From: Pseudomonas marginalis
Lineage (GTDB): Bacteria > Pseudomonadota > Gammaproteobacteria > Pseudomonadales > Pseudomonadaceae
Reading direction: 5' to 3'
Length of the DNA: 64,000 bases
NCBI RefSeq assembly: GCF_008692035.1
Contig: NZ_VTFG01000002.1
Coordinates: 248,001 to 312,000, forward strand
In this document: positions 1 to 7,853 of the stretch, in pieces
Layout of the letters: each line of letters opens with the position of its first letter
Numbering within the stretch: the first letter of the stretch is position 1
Program-made: the position numbers and the translations under genes
Notes under the pieces: model-generated
What the model was told of the DNA's origin: nothing
What the model saw: the letters and a program-made list of their open reading frames with translations, nothing else
Databases searched by the model: none

Positions 1-1
1 G

Positions 2-46
2 CCGTTGTTTGCAGCGCACTCCCCCTCTCTGCTGAAAATCGCTTAA
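2..46 (+). CDS. msuE: C-terminal end of an FMN reductase (MsuE), partial
   Basis: Only the last 14 codons and a TAA stop at 44-46 are present, reading ...LFAAHSPSLLKIA. The frame is open from the window edge and ends ten bases before the next start. In pseudomonads the gene before msuD is msuE, which makes an NAD(P)H-dependent FMN reductase that supplies FMNH2 to MsuD and MsuC. The tail resembles what I recall of MsuE C-termini, but it is too short to prove identity; position is the main argument. Confidence 0.55.
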   Translation, partial: PLFAAHSPSLLKIA

Positions 47-55
47 GGATTGGTC

Positions 56-1195
56 ATGGATGTTTTCTGGTTTCTGCCAACACATGGCGACGGTCATTAC
101 CTGGGCACCACCCAAGGTGCACGGCCGGTCACCCTCAATTATCTGAAGCAAGTCGCGCAGGCGGCTGACAGCCTGGGTTACCACGGCGTGTTGATTCCTA
201 CCGGCCGCTCGTGCGAAGACTCCTGGGTCATCGCCTCGGCACTGGTGCCGCTGACCGAGCGCCTGCGTTACCTGGTGGCGATTCGCCCGGGCATCATCTC
301 GCCGACCGTTTCTGCGCGCATGGCGGCGACCCTGGATCGCCTGTCCAACGGTCGCTTGCTGATCAATGTGGTCACCGGCGGTGATCCCGACGAGAACCGC
401 GGCGACGGCAGCTTCCTCGACCACAGCGAACGCTACGAAGTCTCCGACGAATTCCTGCAAATTTGGCGCCGCGTATTGCAGGGCGAATCAGTGGACTTCG
501 AAGGCAAACACCTGCGCGTACAGAACGCCAAGGCGCTTTACCCACCGGTGCAAAAGCCTTATCCACCGTTGTATTTCGGCGGTTCCTCGGATGCCGCCCA
601 CGACCTCGCCGCCGAACAGGTGGATGTGTACCTGACCTGGGGCGAACCGCCCGCCGCCGTCGCCGAAAAACTCGCGGATGTGCGTGAACGCGCTGCCCGC
701 CACGGGCGTACGGTGAAGTTCGGCATTCGTCTGCACGTGATCGTGCGCGAGACCGAAGAGGACGCGTGGAAAGCCGCCGACAAGCTGATCGAGCACATCA
801 GCGACGAAACCATTGCCGCCGCACAAAAATCCTTCTCGCGCTTCGACTCCGAAGGCCAGCGCCGCATGGCCGCCCTGCATGACGGGCGCCGCGACAACCT
901 GGAAATCGCCCCCAACCTATGGGCCGGTGTCGGCCTGGTACGCGGCGGTGCCGGTACCGCGCTGGTGGGCAACCCCCGGCAAGTGGCCGAACGCATCAAG
1001 GAATACGCCGACCTGGGCATCGAAAGCTTCATCTTCTCCGGCTACCCGCACCTGGAAGAAGCCTATCGCTTTGCCGAGCTGGTGTTCCCGCTGCTGCCGG
1101 AACCCTATGCCAGCCTGGCCGGACGCGGCATCACCAACCTCACTGGCCCGTTCGGCGAAATGATTGCCAACGATGTTCTGCCAGCCAAGGCCTGA
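56..1195 (+). CDS. msuD: FMNH2-dependent methanesulfonate monooxygenase
   Basis: Desulfonates short alkanesulfonates such as methanesulfonate with FMNH2 and O2, releasing sulfite and an aldehyde for cytosolic sulfur assimilation. The 379-residue product has the luciferase-like flavin monooxygenase pattern of the SsuD/MsuD group: FWFLPTHGDG at the N-terminus, GRSCEDSW near residue 45 and LLINVVTGGDPDENRGDG near 100. ATG 56 is preferred over TTG 50 because AAGGA at 45-49 lies six bases before it and abuts the TTG. SsuD is nearly identical in motifs; the name MsuD rests on linkage to msuC and sfnR, the usual msuEDC-sfnR order. Confidence 0.85.
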   Translation: MDVFWFLPTHGDGHYLGTTQGARPVTLNYLKQVAQAADSLGYHGVLIPTGRSCEDSWVIASALVPLTERLRYLVAIRPGIISPTVSARMAATLDRLSNGRLLINVVTGGDPDENRGDGSFLDHSERYEVSDEFLQIWRRVLQGESVDFEGKHLRVQNAKALYPPVQKPYPPLYFGGSSDAAHDLAAEQVDVYLTWGEPPAAVAEKLADVRERAARHGRTVKFGIRLHVIVRETEEDAWKAADKLIEHISDETIAAAQKSFSRFDSEGQRRMAALHDGRRDNLEIAPNLWAGVGLVRGGAGTALVGNPRQVAERIKEYADLGIESFIFSGYPHLEEAYRFAELVFPLLPEPYASLAGRGITNLTGPFGEMIANDVLPAKA

Positions 1196-1250
1196 TCGGC
1201 GCAGCGGCGGGAGCGGCATTGGTCGTTCCCGCTTATAAAGAGGAAACCCC

Positions 1251-2438
1251 GTGACAGCCAAACCCCACAGCGTCCTGCCATCACCGTTGCAGACCGCCAG
1301 ACTGCTGGCCGCCGAATTCGCCCTCACCGCCGTCGAACGCGACGAGCGCGGTGGCACCCCCAAGACCGAACGTGACGCCCTGCGCCAAAGCGGCCTGCTG
1401 GCCCTGAGCATTCCCACCCAATATGGCGGCCTCGGCGCCCGCTGGAGTGACACCCTGGCCATCGTGCGCGAGTTCGCCAAGGTCGACAGCTCCATTGCCC
1501 ACGTCTTCGGCTTCCACCACCTGATGCTGGCCACCGTGCGCCTGTTCTCGCGGCCGGACCAATGGCAACCCTGGTTCGAACAGACCGCGCGCAAAAACTG
1601 GTTCTGGGGCAACGCCCTCAACCCATTGGACACACGCACCGTGGTCAAGGACTTCGGCGGCTGGCGCGAGTTCTCCGGCAAGAAGAGCTTCTGCTCCGGC
1701 GCCAGCGACTCGGAAATGCTGATTGCCTCGGCGGTGGATGAAAGCGCCGGCGGCAAGCTGCTGATCGCCGCCATCCCCAGCGGGCGCAGTGGCATCACCC
1801 TGCACAACGACTGGAACAATATCGGCCAGCGCCAGACCGACAGCGGCAGCGCCAGCTTCGAACGGGTGCGCGTCGAGGAGTCGGAATTGCTGCTCGACCC
1901 GGGCCCGCTGAGCACGCCTTTTGCCTGCCTGCGCCCGCTGATCGCCCAGTTGACCTTCACCCATATGTTCCTCGGCATCGCCGAAGGTGCCTTCGAAGAA
2001 GCGCGCAACTACACGCTCACCGAGACCCGTTCCTGGCACAAGTCCTCAACCGAAGACGTGCGCCAGGACCCTTACGTACTGCATCACTACGGCGAATTCT
2101 GGGTGGCCCTGGAGGGTGTGCGCCTGTTGGTGGAACGCGCTGCCGAGCTGCTCGACCAGGCATGGGCAAAAGGCCCCAACCTCAGCGAAAACGAACGCGG
2201 TCAACTGGCGATTGCCATTGCGACCGCCAAGGTCGCCGCCACCCGCCAAGGCCTGGACCTGTGCAGCCGCCTGTTTGAAGTCACCGGCGCGCGCTCCACC
2301 CACGCATCCCTGCGCCTGGATCGTCATTGGCGCAACCTGCGCACGCAAACCCTGCACGACCCGGTGGATTACAAGCTCCACGAACTGGGGGACTGGGCGT
2401 TGAACCAATCCCTGCCGATTCCGACGTTCTACTCATAA
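1251..2438 (+). CDS. msuC: Flavin-dependent methanesulfinate monooxygenase, acyl-CoA dehydrogenase fold
   Basis: MsuC oxidises methanesulfinate to methanesulfonate with reduced flavin, feeding MsuD. The 395-residue protein has the acyl-CoA dehydrogenase-like layout of the MsuC/SfnC/DszC group: an N-terminal helical part, a central beta part around NNIGQRQTDSGSASFERV and a C-terminal helical bundle. The start is GTG 1251, preceded by AAAGAGGA at 1237-1244. It lies 55 bases after msuD and 12 bases before sfnR, so the three are probably one transcript. The related SfnB/SfnC proteins of dimethylsulfone use are the main alternative; family is secure, exact substrate less so. Confidence 0.8.
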   Translation: MTAKPHSVLPSPLQTARLLAAEFALTAVERDERGGTPKTERDALRQSGLLALSIPTQYGGLGARWSDTLAIVREFAKVDSSIAHVFGFHHLMLATVRLFSRPDQWQPWFEQTARKNWFWGNALNPLDTRTVVKDFGGWREFSGKKSFCSGASDSEMLIASAVDESAGGKLLIAAIPSGRSGITLHNDWNNIGQRQTDSGSASFERVRVEESELLLDPGPLSTPFACLRPLIAQLTFTHMFLGIAEGAFEEARNYTLTETRSWHKSSTEDVRQDPYVLHHYGEFWVALEGVRLLVERAAELLDQAWAKGPNLSENERGQLAIAIATAKVAATRQGLDLCSRLFEVTGARSTHASLRLDRHWRNLRTQTLHDPVDYKLHELGDWALNQSLPIPTFYS

Positions 2439-2450
2439 AAAGAGGTGCCC

Positions 2451-3554
2451 ATGCAGCTTCTAACCTTACCGCCCTCGCCCGCCCTCGCGACGTCGATCCG
2501 CGCCACGGCCCAGGTCTTCGAAGACCCGAAATCCAAGGCGCTGCTCGACCACATCCAGCAAGTGGCACCCAGCGAAGCCAGCGTGCTGATCATCGGCGAG
2601 ACCGGCACCGGTAAAGAGCTGGTGGCGCGCCACATCCACAACCTCAGCGCGCGGCGCAACCGGCCGTTCGTGGCGGTGAACTGCGGGGCGTTCTCCGAAT
2701 CCCTGGTGGAAGCCGAGTTGTTCGGCCATGAAAAAGGCGCGTTTACCGGCGCCCTCAGCGCCAAGGCCGGCTGGTTCGAAGAGGCCGATGGTGGCACCTT
2801 GTTCCTCGATGAAATCGGCGATTTGCCGATGCCCATCCAGGTCAAGCTGCTGCGCGTCCTACAGGAGCGCGAAGTGGTGCGCCTGGGCTCGCGCAAGAGC
2901 ATTCCGATCGATGTGCGGGTACTGGCTGCGACCAACGTGCAACTGGAAAAGGCCATCAACGCCGGACATTTCCGCGAAGACCTCTACTACCGCCTCGACG
3001 TCGTCAGCCTCGAGCTCAGCCCGCTGCGCGAGCGCCCCGGCGATATCCTGCCGCTGACCCGGCATTTTATCGAAGCCTACAGCCAGCGCCTGGGCTACGG
3101 CCCGATCACCATCAGCCGCGAGGCCGAACACAAGCTGAAGAGCTACAGCTGGCCGGGCAACATCCGCGAATTGGAAAACGTGATTCACCACACCCTGCTG
3201 ATCTGCCGTAACGGCGTGATCGAACGCGACGACCTGCGCCTGTCGAACATGCGCATCGAGCGCCAGGACGACAGCCAGCACGGCACCGACAACAGCGCCG
3301 AAGCCTTGCTGGAGCGCGCGTTTCAAAAGCTCTTCGAAGAACAGGCCGGTGCCCTGCACGAAAAGGTTGAAGACGCGCTATTGCGCGCCGCCTACCGCTT
3401 CAGCCATTACAACCAGGTGCACACCGCCAACTTGCTGGGCCTGAGCCGCAACGTCACGCGCACGCGCCTGATCAAGATCGGCGAGTTGGCGGTGAACAAG
3501 CGTCGCCCTGGAGAAAACGTGCAGGGCGAGCGCATGCTGCACCTATCCATTTAG
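2451..3554 (+). CDS. sfnR: Sigma-54-dependent activator SfnR of sulfone/sulfonate genes
   Basis: Activates sigma-54 promoters of dimethylsulfone and methanesulfonate genes under sulfate limitation. The 367-residue product begins almost directly with the AAA+ domain: Walker A GETGTGKE at 49-56, the sigma-54 contact loop GAFTGA at 96-101 and Walker B TLFLDE at 116-121. A Fis-type helix-turn-helix closes the protein (AANLLGLSRNVTRTRL region). There is no N-terminal sensor domain, which is typical of SfnR and suggests control by expression level rather than by a ligand. ATG 2451 follows AAAAAGAGG; an in-frame GTG at 2445 overlaps that site. The end overlaps the convergent gene by 12 bases. Confidence 0.88.
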   Translation: MQLLTLPPSPALATSIRATAQVFEDPKSKALLDHIQQVAPSEASVLIIGETGTGKELVARHIHNLSARRNRPFVAVNCGAFSESLVEAELFGHEKGAFTGALSAKAGWFEEADGGTLFLDEIGDLPMPIQVKLLRVLQEREVVRLGSRKSIPIDVRVLAATNVQLEKAINAGHFREDLYYRLDVVSLELSPLRERPGDILPLTRHFIEAYSQRLGYGPITISREAEHKLKSYSWPGNIRELENVIHHTLLICRNGVIERDDLRLSNMRIERQDDSQHGTDNSAEALLERAFQKLFEEQAGALHEKVEDALLRAAYRFSHYNQVHTANLLGLSRNVTRTRLIKIGELAVNKRRPGENVQGERMLHLSI

Positions 3555-3908
3555 GCGACAGTGCAACGCGTTGTCATGGCTGCGTTCGAAACTGCGCAGT
3601 ACCTGGAACGAACCAAAGGTCACGGCCGTGGCCTGATGGGCGCGAATCAGCGTCCAGAAATCTTCCTCGCCGTGCTCAAAGCATTGGAACGCCGCTTCGC
3701 CGTCCTCGCGGGAGCGCCATTGCAGGTAATTGAGCACCCGCCGCCCGTCTTCGCTGACCTGCACGCTCGCATTGATAAAGCCGCCATGGCCCTGTGCCAG
3801 GCGTTCACTTTGGGTGGACAAGGCCGCCACCAGCGCCACTTGTTGCTGGGGCTCGATGTGAAACTCGATCAGTTGAGTGAAACTGCGATTCTTCTCTGAT
3901 ACCGGCAT
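3543..3908 (-). CDS. Antibiotic biosynthesis monooxygenase-domain protein, SoxR target
   Basis: A 121-residue single-domain protein of the ABM (dimeric alpha-beta barrel) type: a beta strand around RSFTQLIEFHIEP, then a helix, then GGFINASVQVSEDGRRVLNY and WRSREDGEAAF. Such cofactor-free proteins oxidise quinones or bind small reactive molecules. The ATG at 3908 follows GAAAGGAGAG; an upstream GTG at 3914 would hide that site. It is divergent from soxR with a SoxR-type promoter between them, the same arrangement as soxR and its neighbouring monooxygenase gene PA2274 in P. aeruginosa. I infer induction by redox-cycling compounds such as phenazines. Enzyme activity is unproven. Confidence 0.75.
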   Translation of the reverse strand: MPVSEKNRSFTQLIEFHIEPQQQVALVAALSTQSERLAQGHGGFINASVQVSEDGRRVLNYLQWRSREDGEAAFQCFEHGEEDFWTLIRAHQATAVTFGSFQVLRSFERSHDNALHCRLNG

Positions 3909-3957
3909 GAACACTCTCCTTTCTCTGTAGGCAGAATCTTGTGATTCGATACCACGC

Positions 3958-3988
3958 AGGGTAAAACCTCTAGTTAAGTCAAGGTCAA
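3958..3988 (-). promoter_or_regulatory. SoxR-controlled promoter with SoxR box
   Basis: On the minus strand a -35 TTGACC (3983-3988) and a -10 TACCCT (3958-3963) are separated by 19 bases, the overlong spacer typical of MerR-family promoters. The spacer holds CCTCTAGTTAAGTCAAGG (3967-3984 on the plus strand), which matches 14 of 18 positions of the canonical SoxR palindrome CCTCAAGTTAACTTGAGG. It points at the monooxygenase gene starting at 3908 and lies 24 bases before soxR, so it may also mediate autoregulation. Confidence 0.75.
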
Positions 3989-4007
3989 GCGCTTAATTGG
4001 AGTATTC

Positions 4008-4448
4008 ATGGTTACCAAAGAGCTCACCGTCGGCCAACTGGCAGCCCGTAGCGGTGTAGCTGTTACGGCCCTGCACTTCTACGAAACCAAGGGGCTGATC
4101 AAGAGTCATCGCAATGCCGGCAATCAACGACGCTATCCACGGGATGTACTGCGCCGGGTGGTGGTGATCAAGATCGCCCAACGCCTGGGAATTCCACTGG
4201 CAACGATTGGCGAGGCGTTGCAGACGTTGCCGGAAGGGCGCACGCCCAACGCTCAGGATTGGGAGCGGTTGTCCGCGCTGTGGCGGGAAGACCTCGACGA
4301 GCGCATCCATAAGCTGATGCTGCTGCGGGACAAACTCACCGGTTGTATTGGGTGTGGATGCTTGTCGCTGGACGCGTGCCCGTTGCGCAACCCGGATGAC
4401 CAGCTCGGTGGGCGCGGGCCGGGGGCGCAATTGCTGGAGCCCGGCTGA
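4008..4448 (+). CDS. soxR: Redox-sensitive [2Fe-2S] transcriptional activator SoxR
   Basis: A MerR-family dimeric activator that distorts overlong-spacer promoters when its [2Fe-2S] cluster is oxidised. The 146-residue product has the MerR winged helix (LTVGQLAARSGVAVTALHFY at about 6-25), the RRYPRDVLRR strand, a dimerisation helix and the cluster motif C113-X2-C116-X-C118-X5-C124. All four cluster cysteines are present and their spacing is diagnostic. In pseudomonads SoxR answers phenazines and drives a small regulon of a monooxygenase and efflux pumps rather than soxS. The start follows TTGGAG at 3997-4002. Confidence 0.92.
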   Translation: MVTKELTVGQLAARSGVAVTALHFYETKGLIKSHRNAGNQRRYPRDVLRRVVVIKIAQRLGIPLATIGEALQTLPEGRTPNAQDWERLSALWREDLDERIHKLMLLRDKLTGCIGCGCLSLDACPLRNPDDQLGGRGPGAQLLEPG

Positions 4449-4539
4449 ACGCCCCCTTGTCGGGGCCCTCGGAGCCCTTGATGGGCATGGCCTATAGTGA
4501 AGAGGCCGCGCCTCCACAACCACAATCAAGGAGAACGAA

Positions 4540-4998
4540 ATGAGCGTTAAACCCATTCCCGAGGGTTATCACAGTGTCACGCCCTATATGGGCATCGACA
4601 AAGCCTCAGAGGCTATCGAGTTTTACAAAAAGGCCTTCGGCGCCACCCAAATCATGCGCCTGGACATGCCCGATGGCAGGGTCGGCCATGCCGAGCTGCG
4701 CATTGGTGACTCGGCGATCATGCTGGGCACGCCCTGCGATCAGATGTCCCTGAGCAATCCGGCTGAAAGCACCAGTGTCGCCTTGCATCTGTACGTGAAC
4801 GACGTAGACGCACAGTTCAAACAAGCCGTCGCAGCGGGCGCCAGCGTGGTGTCCGAACCGGAGGACCGATTCTATGGCGACCGTTCGGGCAGCGTGAAGG
4901 ATCCATACGGTCACCTTTGGTACCTCGCCACCCGCAAGGAAGACCTCAGCGAAGAACAGATCCGTCAGCGCGCCATGGAAATGTTCAAGCAAGGCTGA
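4540..4998 (+). CDS. VOC (glyoxalase/PhnB-like) family protein
   Basis: A 152-residue vicinal-oxygen-chelate protein. It has the PhnB-like pattern: VTPYMGIDKASEAIEFYKKA at the start, FGATQIMRLDMPDGRVGHAEL, then VNDVDAQFKQAVAAGA, FYGDRSGSVKDPYGHLWYLA and a helical tail. The pattern fits two paired beta-alpha-beta-beta-beta units. Members bind metals or small molecules as dioxygenases, lyases or resistance proteins, but PhnB-like proteins of this sort have no fixed substrate. AAGGAGAACGAA precedes the ATG. It stands alone between soxR and the metal-transport operon, and I see no functional link to either. Confidence 0.8.
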   Translation: MSVKPIPEGYHSVTPYMGIDKASEAIEFYKKAFGATQIMRLDMPDGRVGHAELRIGDSAIMLGTPCDQMSLSNPAESTSVALHLYVNDVDAQFKQAVAAGASVVSEPEDRFYGDRSGSVKDPYGHLWYLATRKEDLSEEQIRQRAMEMFKQG

Positions 4999-5002
4999 GC
5001 AT

Positions 5003-5024
5003 CGGGGCCGGTTCGCCGGCTCCT
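5003..5024 (+). repeat. GC-rich hairpin after the VOC gene
   Basis: GGGGCCGG-TTCG-CCGGCTCC forms a stem of eight pairs, one of them G-T, with a TTCG tetraloop just after the VOC stop. No T-run follows, so it may stabilise the 3' end or act as a weak terminator. Similar short GCCGG hairpins followed by CTCCTAC are common between Pseudomonas genes. Confidence 0.45.
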
Positions 5025-5064
5025 ACCCCACTTCATGAATACCCCCACGCCGTAAAAACCCGCT

Positions 5065-5119
5065 GGATATGAACCTGAAACATTTTCTTTCATATCCACC
5101 TTGGGGATTTCTCATTCTC
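5065..5119 (+). promoter_or_regulatory. Inverted repeat and Fur-like site before the metal-transport operon
   Basis: GGATATGAA (5065-5073) is repeated inverted as TTCATATCC (5089-5097) with a 15-base gap. Immediately after, ATTTCTCATTCTCAT (5107-5121 region) contains two offset copies of the ATTCTCAT half-site typical of pseudomonad Fur boxes. No Zur palindrome (GTTATA-type) is seen. Both elements lie 100-150 bases before the first gene and are plausible control sites, but neither is a clear consensus match. Confidence 0.3.
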
Positions 5120-5218
5120 ATCCGTCTTAACTTAGATACAGCCTGTCGCGTCAGCAAAAGCTACGACTGGCCTTTTCCGGGCCTCCCTCGCCCTCTCCTG
5201 ATCAAGACCCTCTTTCAC

Positions 5219-6421
5219 ATGTCGAAGAAGTCACGCTCAAAACTCTGGTTTCTCGTCCATAGCTGGCTGGCCTTGCCCATCTGGTTCTTTGTACTGATTG
5301 TCTGCGTCACCGGCACCCTGGCGGTGGTCAGCCAGGAAATCGTGTGGCTGGCCAATCCGGACATCCGTGCGAGCAAGCCGTCGGATGATGCCGAGCCGCT
5401 GAGCTACGACCAGGTGATCAGCGCCATCAAGCGGGCCGAACCCCAGGTCATCGTGCAGTCTCTCAGTCGTCCGGATGAATCGCACTTTGCCCTGAGTGTC
5501 GACCTCAGCTACCCGGACGGGCGCTCGGTAGAGGTCTACGTCAATCCGTACACCGGGGCGATCCAAGGCATCAGCCCGTCGTTCAACTTCCGTCAGTTCA
5601 CCCGCGCCCTGCACGGCTGGTGGCTGGTGCCGTTTACCAATGGCTTCAGCTGGGGCTGGTACCTGGTGTCGCTGCTCGGCTTGCCGTTGCTGGCCTCACT
5701 GGTCACCGGCCTGGTGGTGTACAAGCGCTTCTGGAAAGGCTTTTTCAAGCCGACCCTGCGTATCCGCCACGGTGCGCGGATTTTCTGGGGCGACTTCCAC
5801 CGCCTGAGCGGTATCTGGTCGATCTGGTTTATTGCGGTGATTTCCATCACTGGCACTTGGTTCCTGATCCAGGCAATCCTGGGTGACAACCAGATCTCCA
5901 TCTCCAGCGAGCCCATCGTCCCGGTGATCGCCCGCGAAAAAGTCCCAACCTCAGCCCCCGGCGTGCCTGCGCCGATGATTCCGGTGGATGAGGCGATCGC
6001 GATCGCCACCCAACGTATCCCGGGGCTGGAGGCGAGTTTCGTGAGCCTGCCGCTCAATGCCTACAGCCACCTGCAAATCGGCGGGCGGGGCTGGTACCCG
6101 CTGATGTTCCAGACCGCTCAGATCAACCCGTATGACGGTGAAATCGCCTCGTCGCACCTGCTGTCCGACCGCACCAAGCTGGAGTTCGTCACCGAGTCCA
6201 TGCGCCCCCTGCACACCGGCGACTTCGGTGGCCTCTGGATCAAGCTGATCTGGGCGTTCTTCGGCCTGGTGCTGAGCATGATGGTCTTGAGCGGCCTGTT
6301 GATCTGGACCAAGCGCACGGCCCTGGCCACCCTCAACGCTCTCAAGCGCGAAGCCAAGACACAACGTGCGCCGGCACCCACTCCGGCCATGCAGGCTGAA
6401 ACCTCGGAGGCCAACCCATGA
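5219..6421 (+). CDS. PepSY-associated TM-helix membrane protein, possible metal or siderophore reductase
   Basis: A 400-residue inner-membrane protein of the PepSY_TM family. Helix 1 is at about 10-38 (SWLALPIWFFVLIVCVTGTL), followed by a periplasmic PepSY-like part, then helices near 142-166 (LVSLLGLPLLASLVTGLVVY), 198-222 and a last one near 340-365. Several histidines near helices (H14, LHGW, FHRLSG, PLHTGDFGGLW) could bind haem or metal. Relatives FpvG and FoxB reduce iron-siderophores. It starts an eight-gene operon ending in a metal ABC importer, so reductive metal release is a reasonable guess. An earlier in-frame start at 5069 would add about 50 residues that look non-coding. Confidence 0.75.
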   Translation: MSKKSRSKLWFLVHSWLALPIWFFVLIVCVTGTLAVVSQEIVWLANPDIRASKPSDDAEPLSYDQVISAIKRAEPQVIVQSLSRPDESHFALSVDLSYPDGRSVEVYVNPYTGAIQGISPSFNFRQFTRALHGWWLVPFTNGFSWGWYLVSLLGLPLLASLVTGLVVYKRFWKGFFKPTLRIRHGARIFWGDFHRLSGIWSIWFIAVISITGTWFLIQAILGDNQISISSEPIVPVIAREKVPTSAPGVPAPMIPVDEAIAIATQRIPGLEASFVSLPLNAYSHLQIGGRGWYPLMFQTAQINPYDGEIASSHLLSDRTKLEFVTESMRPLHTGDFGGLWIKLIWAFFGLVLSMMVLSGLLIWTKRTALATLNALKREAKTQRAPAPTPAMQAETSEANP

Positions 6422-6957
6422 GCAAGTCCGCCAACGCTACCCCGCCTTCACCGTTGCGGGCCTTCTGGCTGAAATGGCGTTTCCACATCAATGTCCTGCT
6501 GTTGCTGGTACCGCTGGGTTTCATGCCCAAGTACTTCGCCGATGCCGCGCTGTTTCGCGGCGACACCGGCATCGGCGAGCGGGTGGCCGGCGACGTACAG
6601 GTCGGACCCTGGAGCCTCACGCTGGCCGAATTCCGCAACGAAGGCCCACGCCCCGACCCGGCCGGCCCGATGAAGTTCTTCAACGCCGCCCTCTGCGCCA
6701 CCTGCGCCGACCAGGTCAAGGCCACCTACCTGCGCATCGGCAAGCCGCGCAGCCTGCGCGCCGCCGGGGTGATCTTCTTCGGCACCCCGTACCGCATGGG
6801 TGCCGGCCTGCCCGTGCCGGAACGTACCCCCGTCGATGCCGAACTGTGGGTCACCATGGAAGGCTGGGACGGCACTATGCACCAGGGTTCCATCCCGCTG
6901 AGCCAGGCCTCGCCTGCCACCATTGCCTGGCTGAACAAGCAAGGAGTCAAACCATGA
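6418..6957 (+). CDS. Unrecognised single-pass membrane protein with CXXC motif
   Basis: A 179-residue protein whose start overlaps the upstream stop as ATGA. A basic N-terminus is followed by one membrane helix (about 22-42, FHINVLLLLVPLGFMPKYF), then a presumably periplasmic domain. That domain has C93-A-T-C96, a CXXC motif that could bind metal or act in thiol exchange, and a C-terminal beta-rich part (ELWVTMEGWDGTMHQGSIPL). I do not recognise a characterised family. Its place between the PepSY protein and the metal importer suggests an envelope role in metal handling. Confidence 0.7.
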   Translation: MSKSANATPPSPLRAFWLKWRFHINVLLLLVPLGFMPKYFADAALFRGDTGIGERVAGDVQVGPWSLTLAEFRNEGPRPDPAGPMKFFNAALCATCADQVKATYLRIGKPRSLRAAGVIFFGTPYRMGAGLPVPERTPVDAELWVTMEGWDGTMHQGSIPLSQASPATIAWLNKQGVKP

Positions 6958-7277
6958 CGTTCAAGCGCCTGTCCCGCGCCGCGCTGTTGCTGTGCGCCGC
7001 TTTCAGTACCACCGTCCTTGCCCACAACCCGATGTGCGAATGCAAGGAAATCCCCGGCGAGCAGATCCAGTGCAAAGGCGGTTTCTCCGACGGCAGCGGT
7101 GCCCCCGGCGTGACACTGGATGTGATCGGCTATGACGAAACCATCCTGGTGCCCGGCAAGCTCGGCCAGGACTCCACCCTGACCTTCAAGAAGCCGTCCG
7201 CCGAGTTCTACGTGCTGTTTGATGCAGGCCCCGGTCACGTGGTGGAAATCGACCAAGCGGATATCCAGCCTCAATGA
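6954..7277 (+). CDS. Small secreted protein with N-terminal His and CEC motif
   Basis: A 107-residue protein, start overlapping the previous stop as ATGA. A signal peptide (MTFKRLSRAALLLCAAF region) should be cut after TVLA, leaving a mature protein that begins HNPMCECKEIPGEQIQCKGG. An N-terminal histidine plus three close cysteines is a plausible metal site. The remainder is beta-rich (VTLDVIGYDETILVP, STLTFKKPSAEFYVLF), like a small immunoglobulin-type domain. No named family is recognised. In this operon a periplasmic metal carrier is the natural hypothesis, but nothing here proves it. Confidence 0.7.
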   Translation: MTFKRLSRAALLLCAAFSTTVLAHNPMCECKEIPGEQIQCKGGFSDGSGAPGVTLDVIGYDETILVPGKLGQDSTLTFKKPSAEFYVLFDAGPGHVVEIDQADIQPQ

Positions 7278-7834
7278 GTACGACACAGGTTGTTCGCCCC
7301 GCCGGTGCCGGCCACGAAACCCTCTACGTCCTGCTGCTGTGCCTGATCATCCTCGCGGTGGCGGGAACCGTGGTGGCGCTGCACGGTGAAACCCAAGCAG
7401 TCGCGGCGCTGCCCCGCCATCAACTGGATGCCCGTCGCGACCTGAGCGCCGCCGAACAAGGCATCTACGCCGACCTGCGGGTCACGCTGGATGAAATCCA
7501 CTTGCTGCAGCAGGAGCAAAGCGCCCTGCCCACCCCCGAGCAACTGGCCGAAGAAGGCTTCGCGCCGTTTGCCCAGGACGCCAGTTCGGTCAGCCGCGGC
7601 GACCATCGCTGGCAGTTGTTGGCGAATTCGGCCTACTTGGGACTGAGCCAGACCCCGACCACCAGCGGTTCACTGCTGATGCGCGTACAGGGCAGCGAGC
7701 CGGATATCTGGCTCAACCGCAGCACACACCTGGCCGCCCCCTCCGACCTCACTGACCAGGCGCTGATCGCAGCCGGCTGGCAGCAGGTGGTCGCGCAATT
7801 CGATGCCGGCGTCACCCGCCAGCACCGTCACTGA
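7274..7834 (+). CDS. DUF6162-like single-pass membrane protein
   Basis: A 186-residue protein with its start overlapping the upstream stop as ATGA. One membrane helix lies at about 15-38 (LYVLLLCLIILAVAGTVVAL). A periplasmic part of about 145 residues follows, with GDHRWQLLANSAYLG, a run like SGSLLMRVQGSEPDIWL and a histidine-bearing tail TRQHRH. From memory it matches DUF6162, a family seen beside metal ABC importers in pseudomonads. Function is unknown. The C-terminal histidines could touch metal, and the operon places it with the importer. Confidence 0.65.
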   Translation: MSTTQVVRPAGAGHETLYVLLLCLIILAVAGTVVALHGETQAVAALPRHQLDARRDLSAAEQGIYADLRVTLDEIHLLQQEQSALPTPEQLAEEGFAPFAQDASSVSRGDHRWQLLANSAYLGLSQTPTTSGSLLMRVQGSEPDIWLNRSTHLAAPSDLTDQALIAAGWQQVVAQFDAGVTRQHRH

Positions 7835-7853
7835 ACGAGAAGACCGATTGCCC

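Noticed and set aside
56..1195. SsuD (general alkanesulfonate monooxygenase) as the name of the first gene
   Set aside because: Motifs cannot separate SsuD from MsuD, but the linked msuC and sfnR genes and absence of an ssuA/ssuC transporter favour MsuD.
4999..5218. Zur box before the metal importer operon
   Set aside because: No GTTATA-type palindrome could be found; only a Fur-like segment and an unrelated inverted repeat are present.
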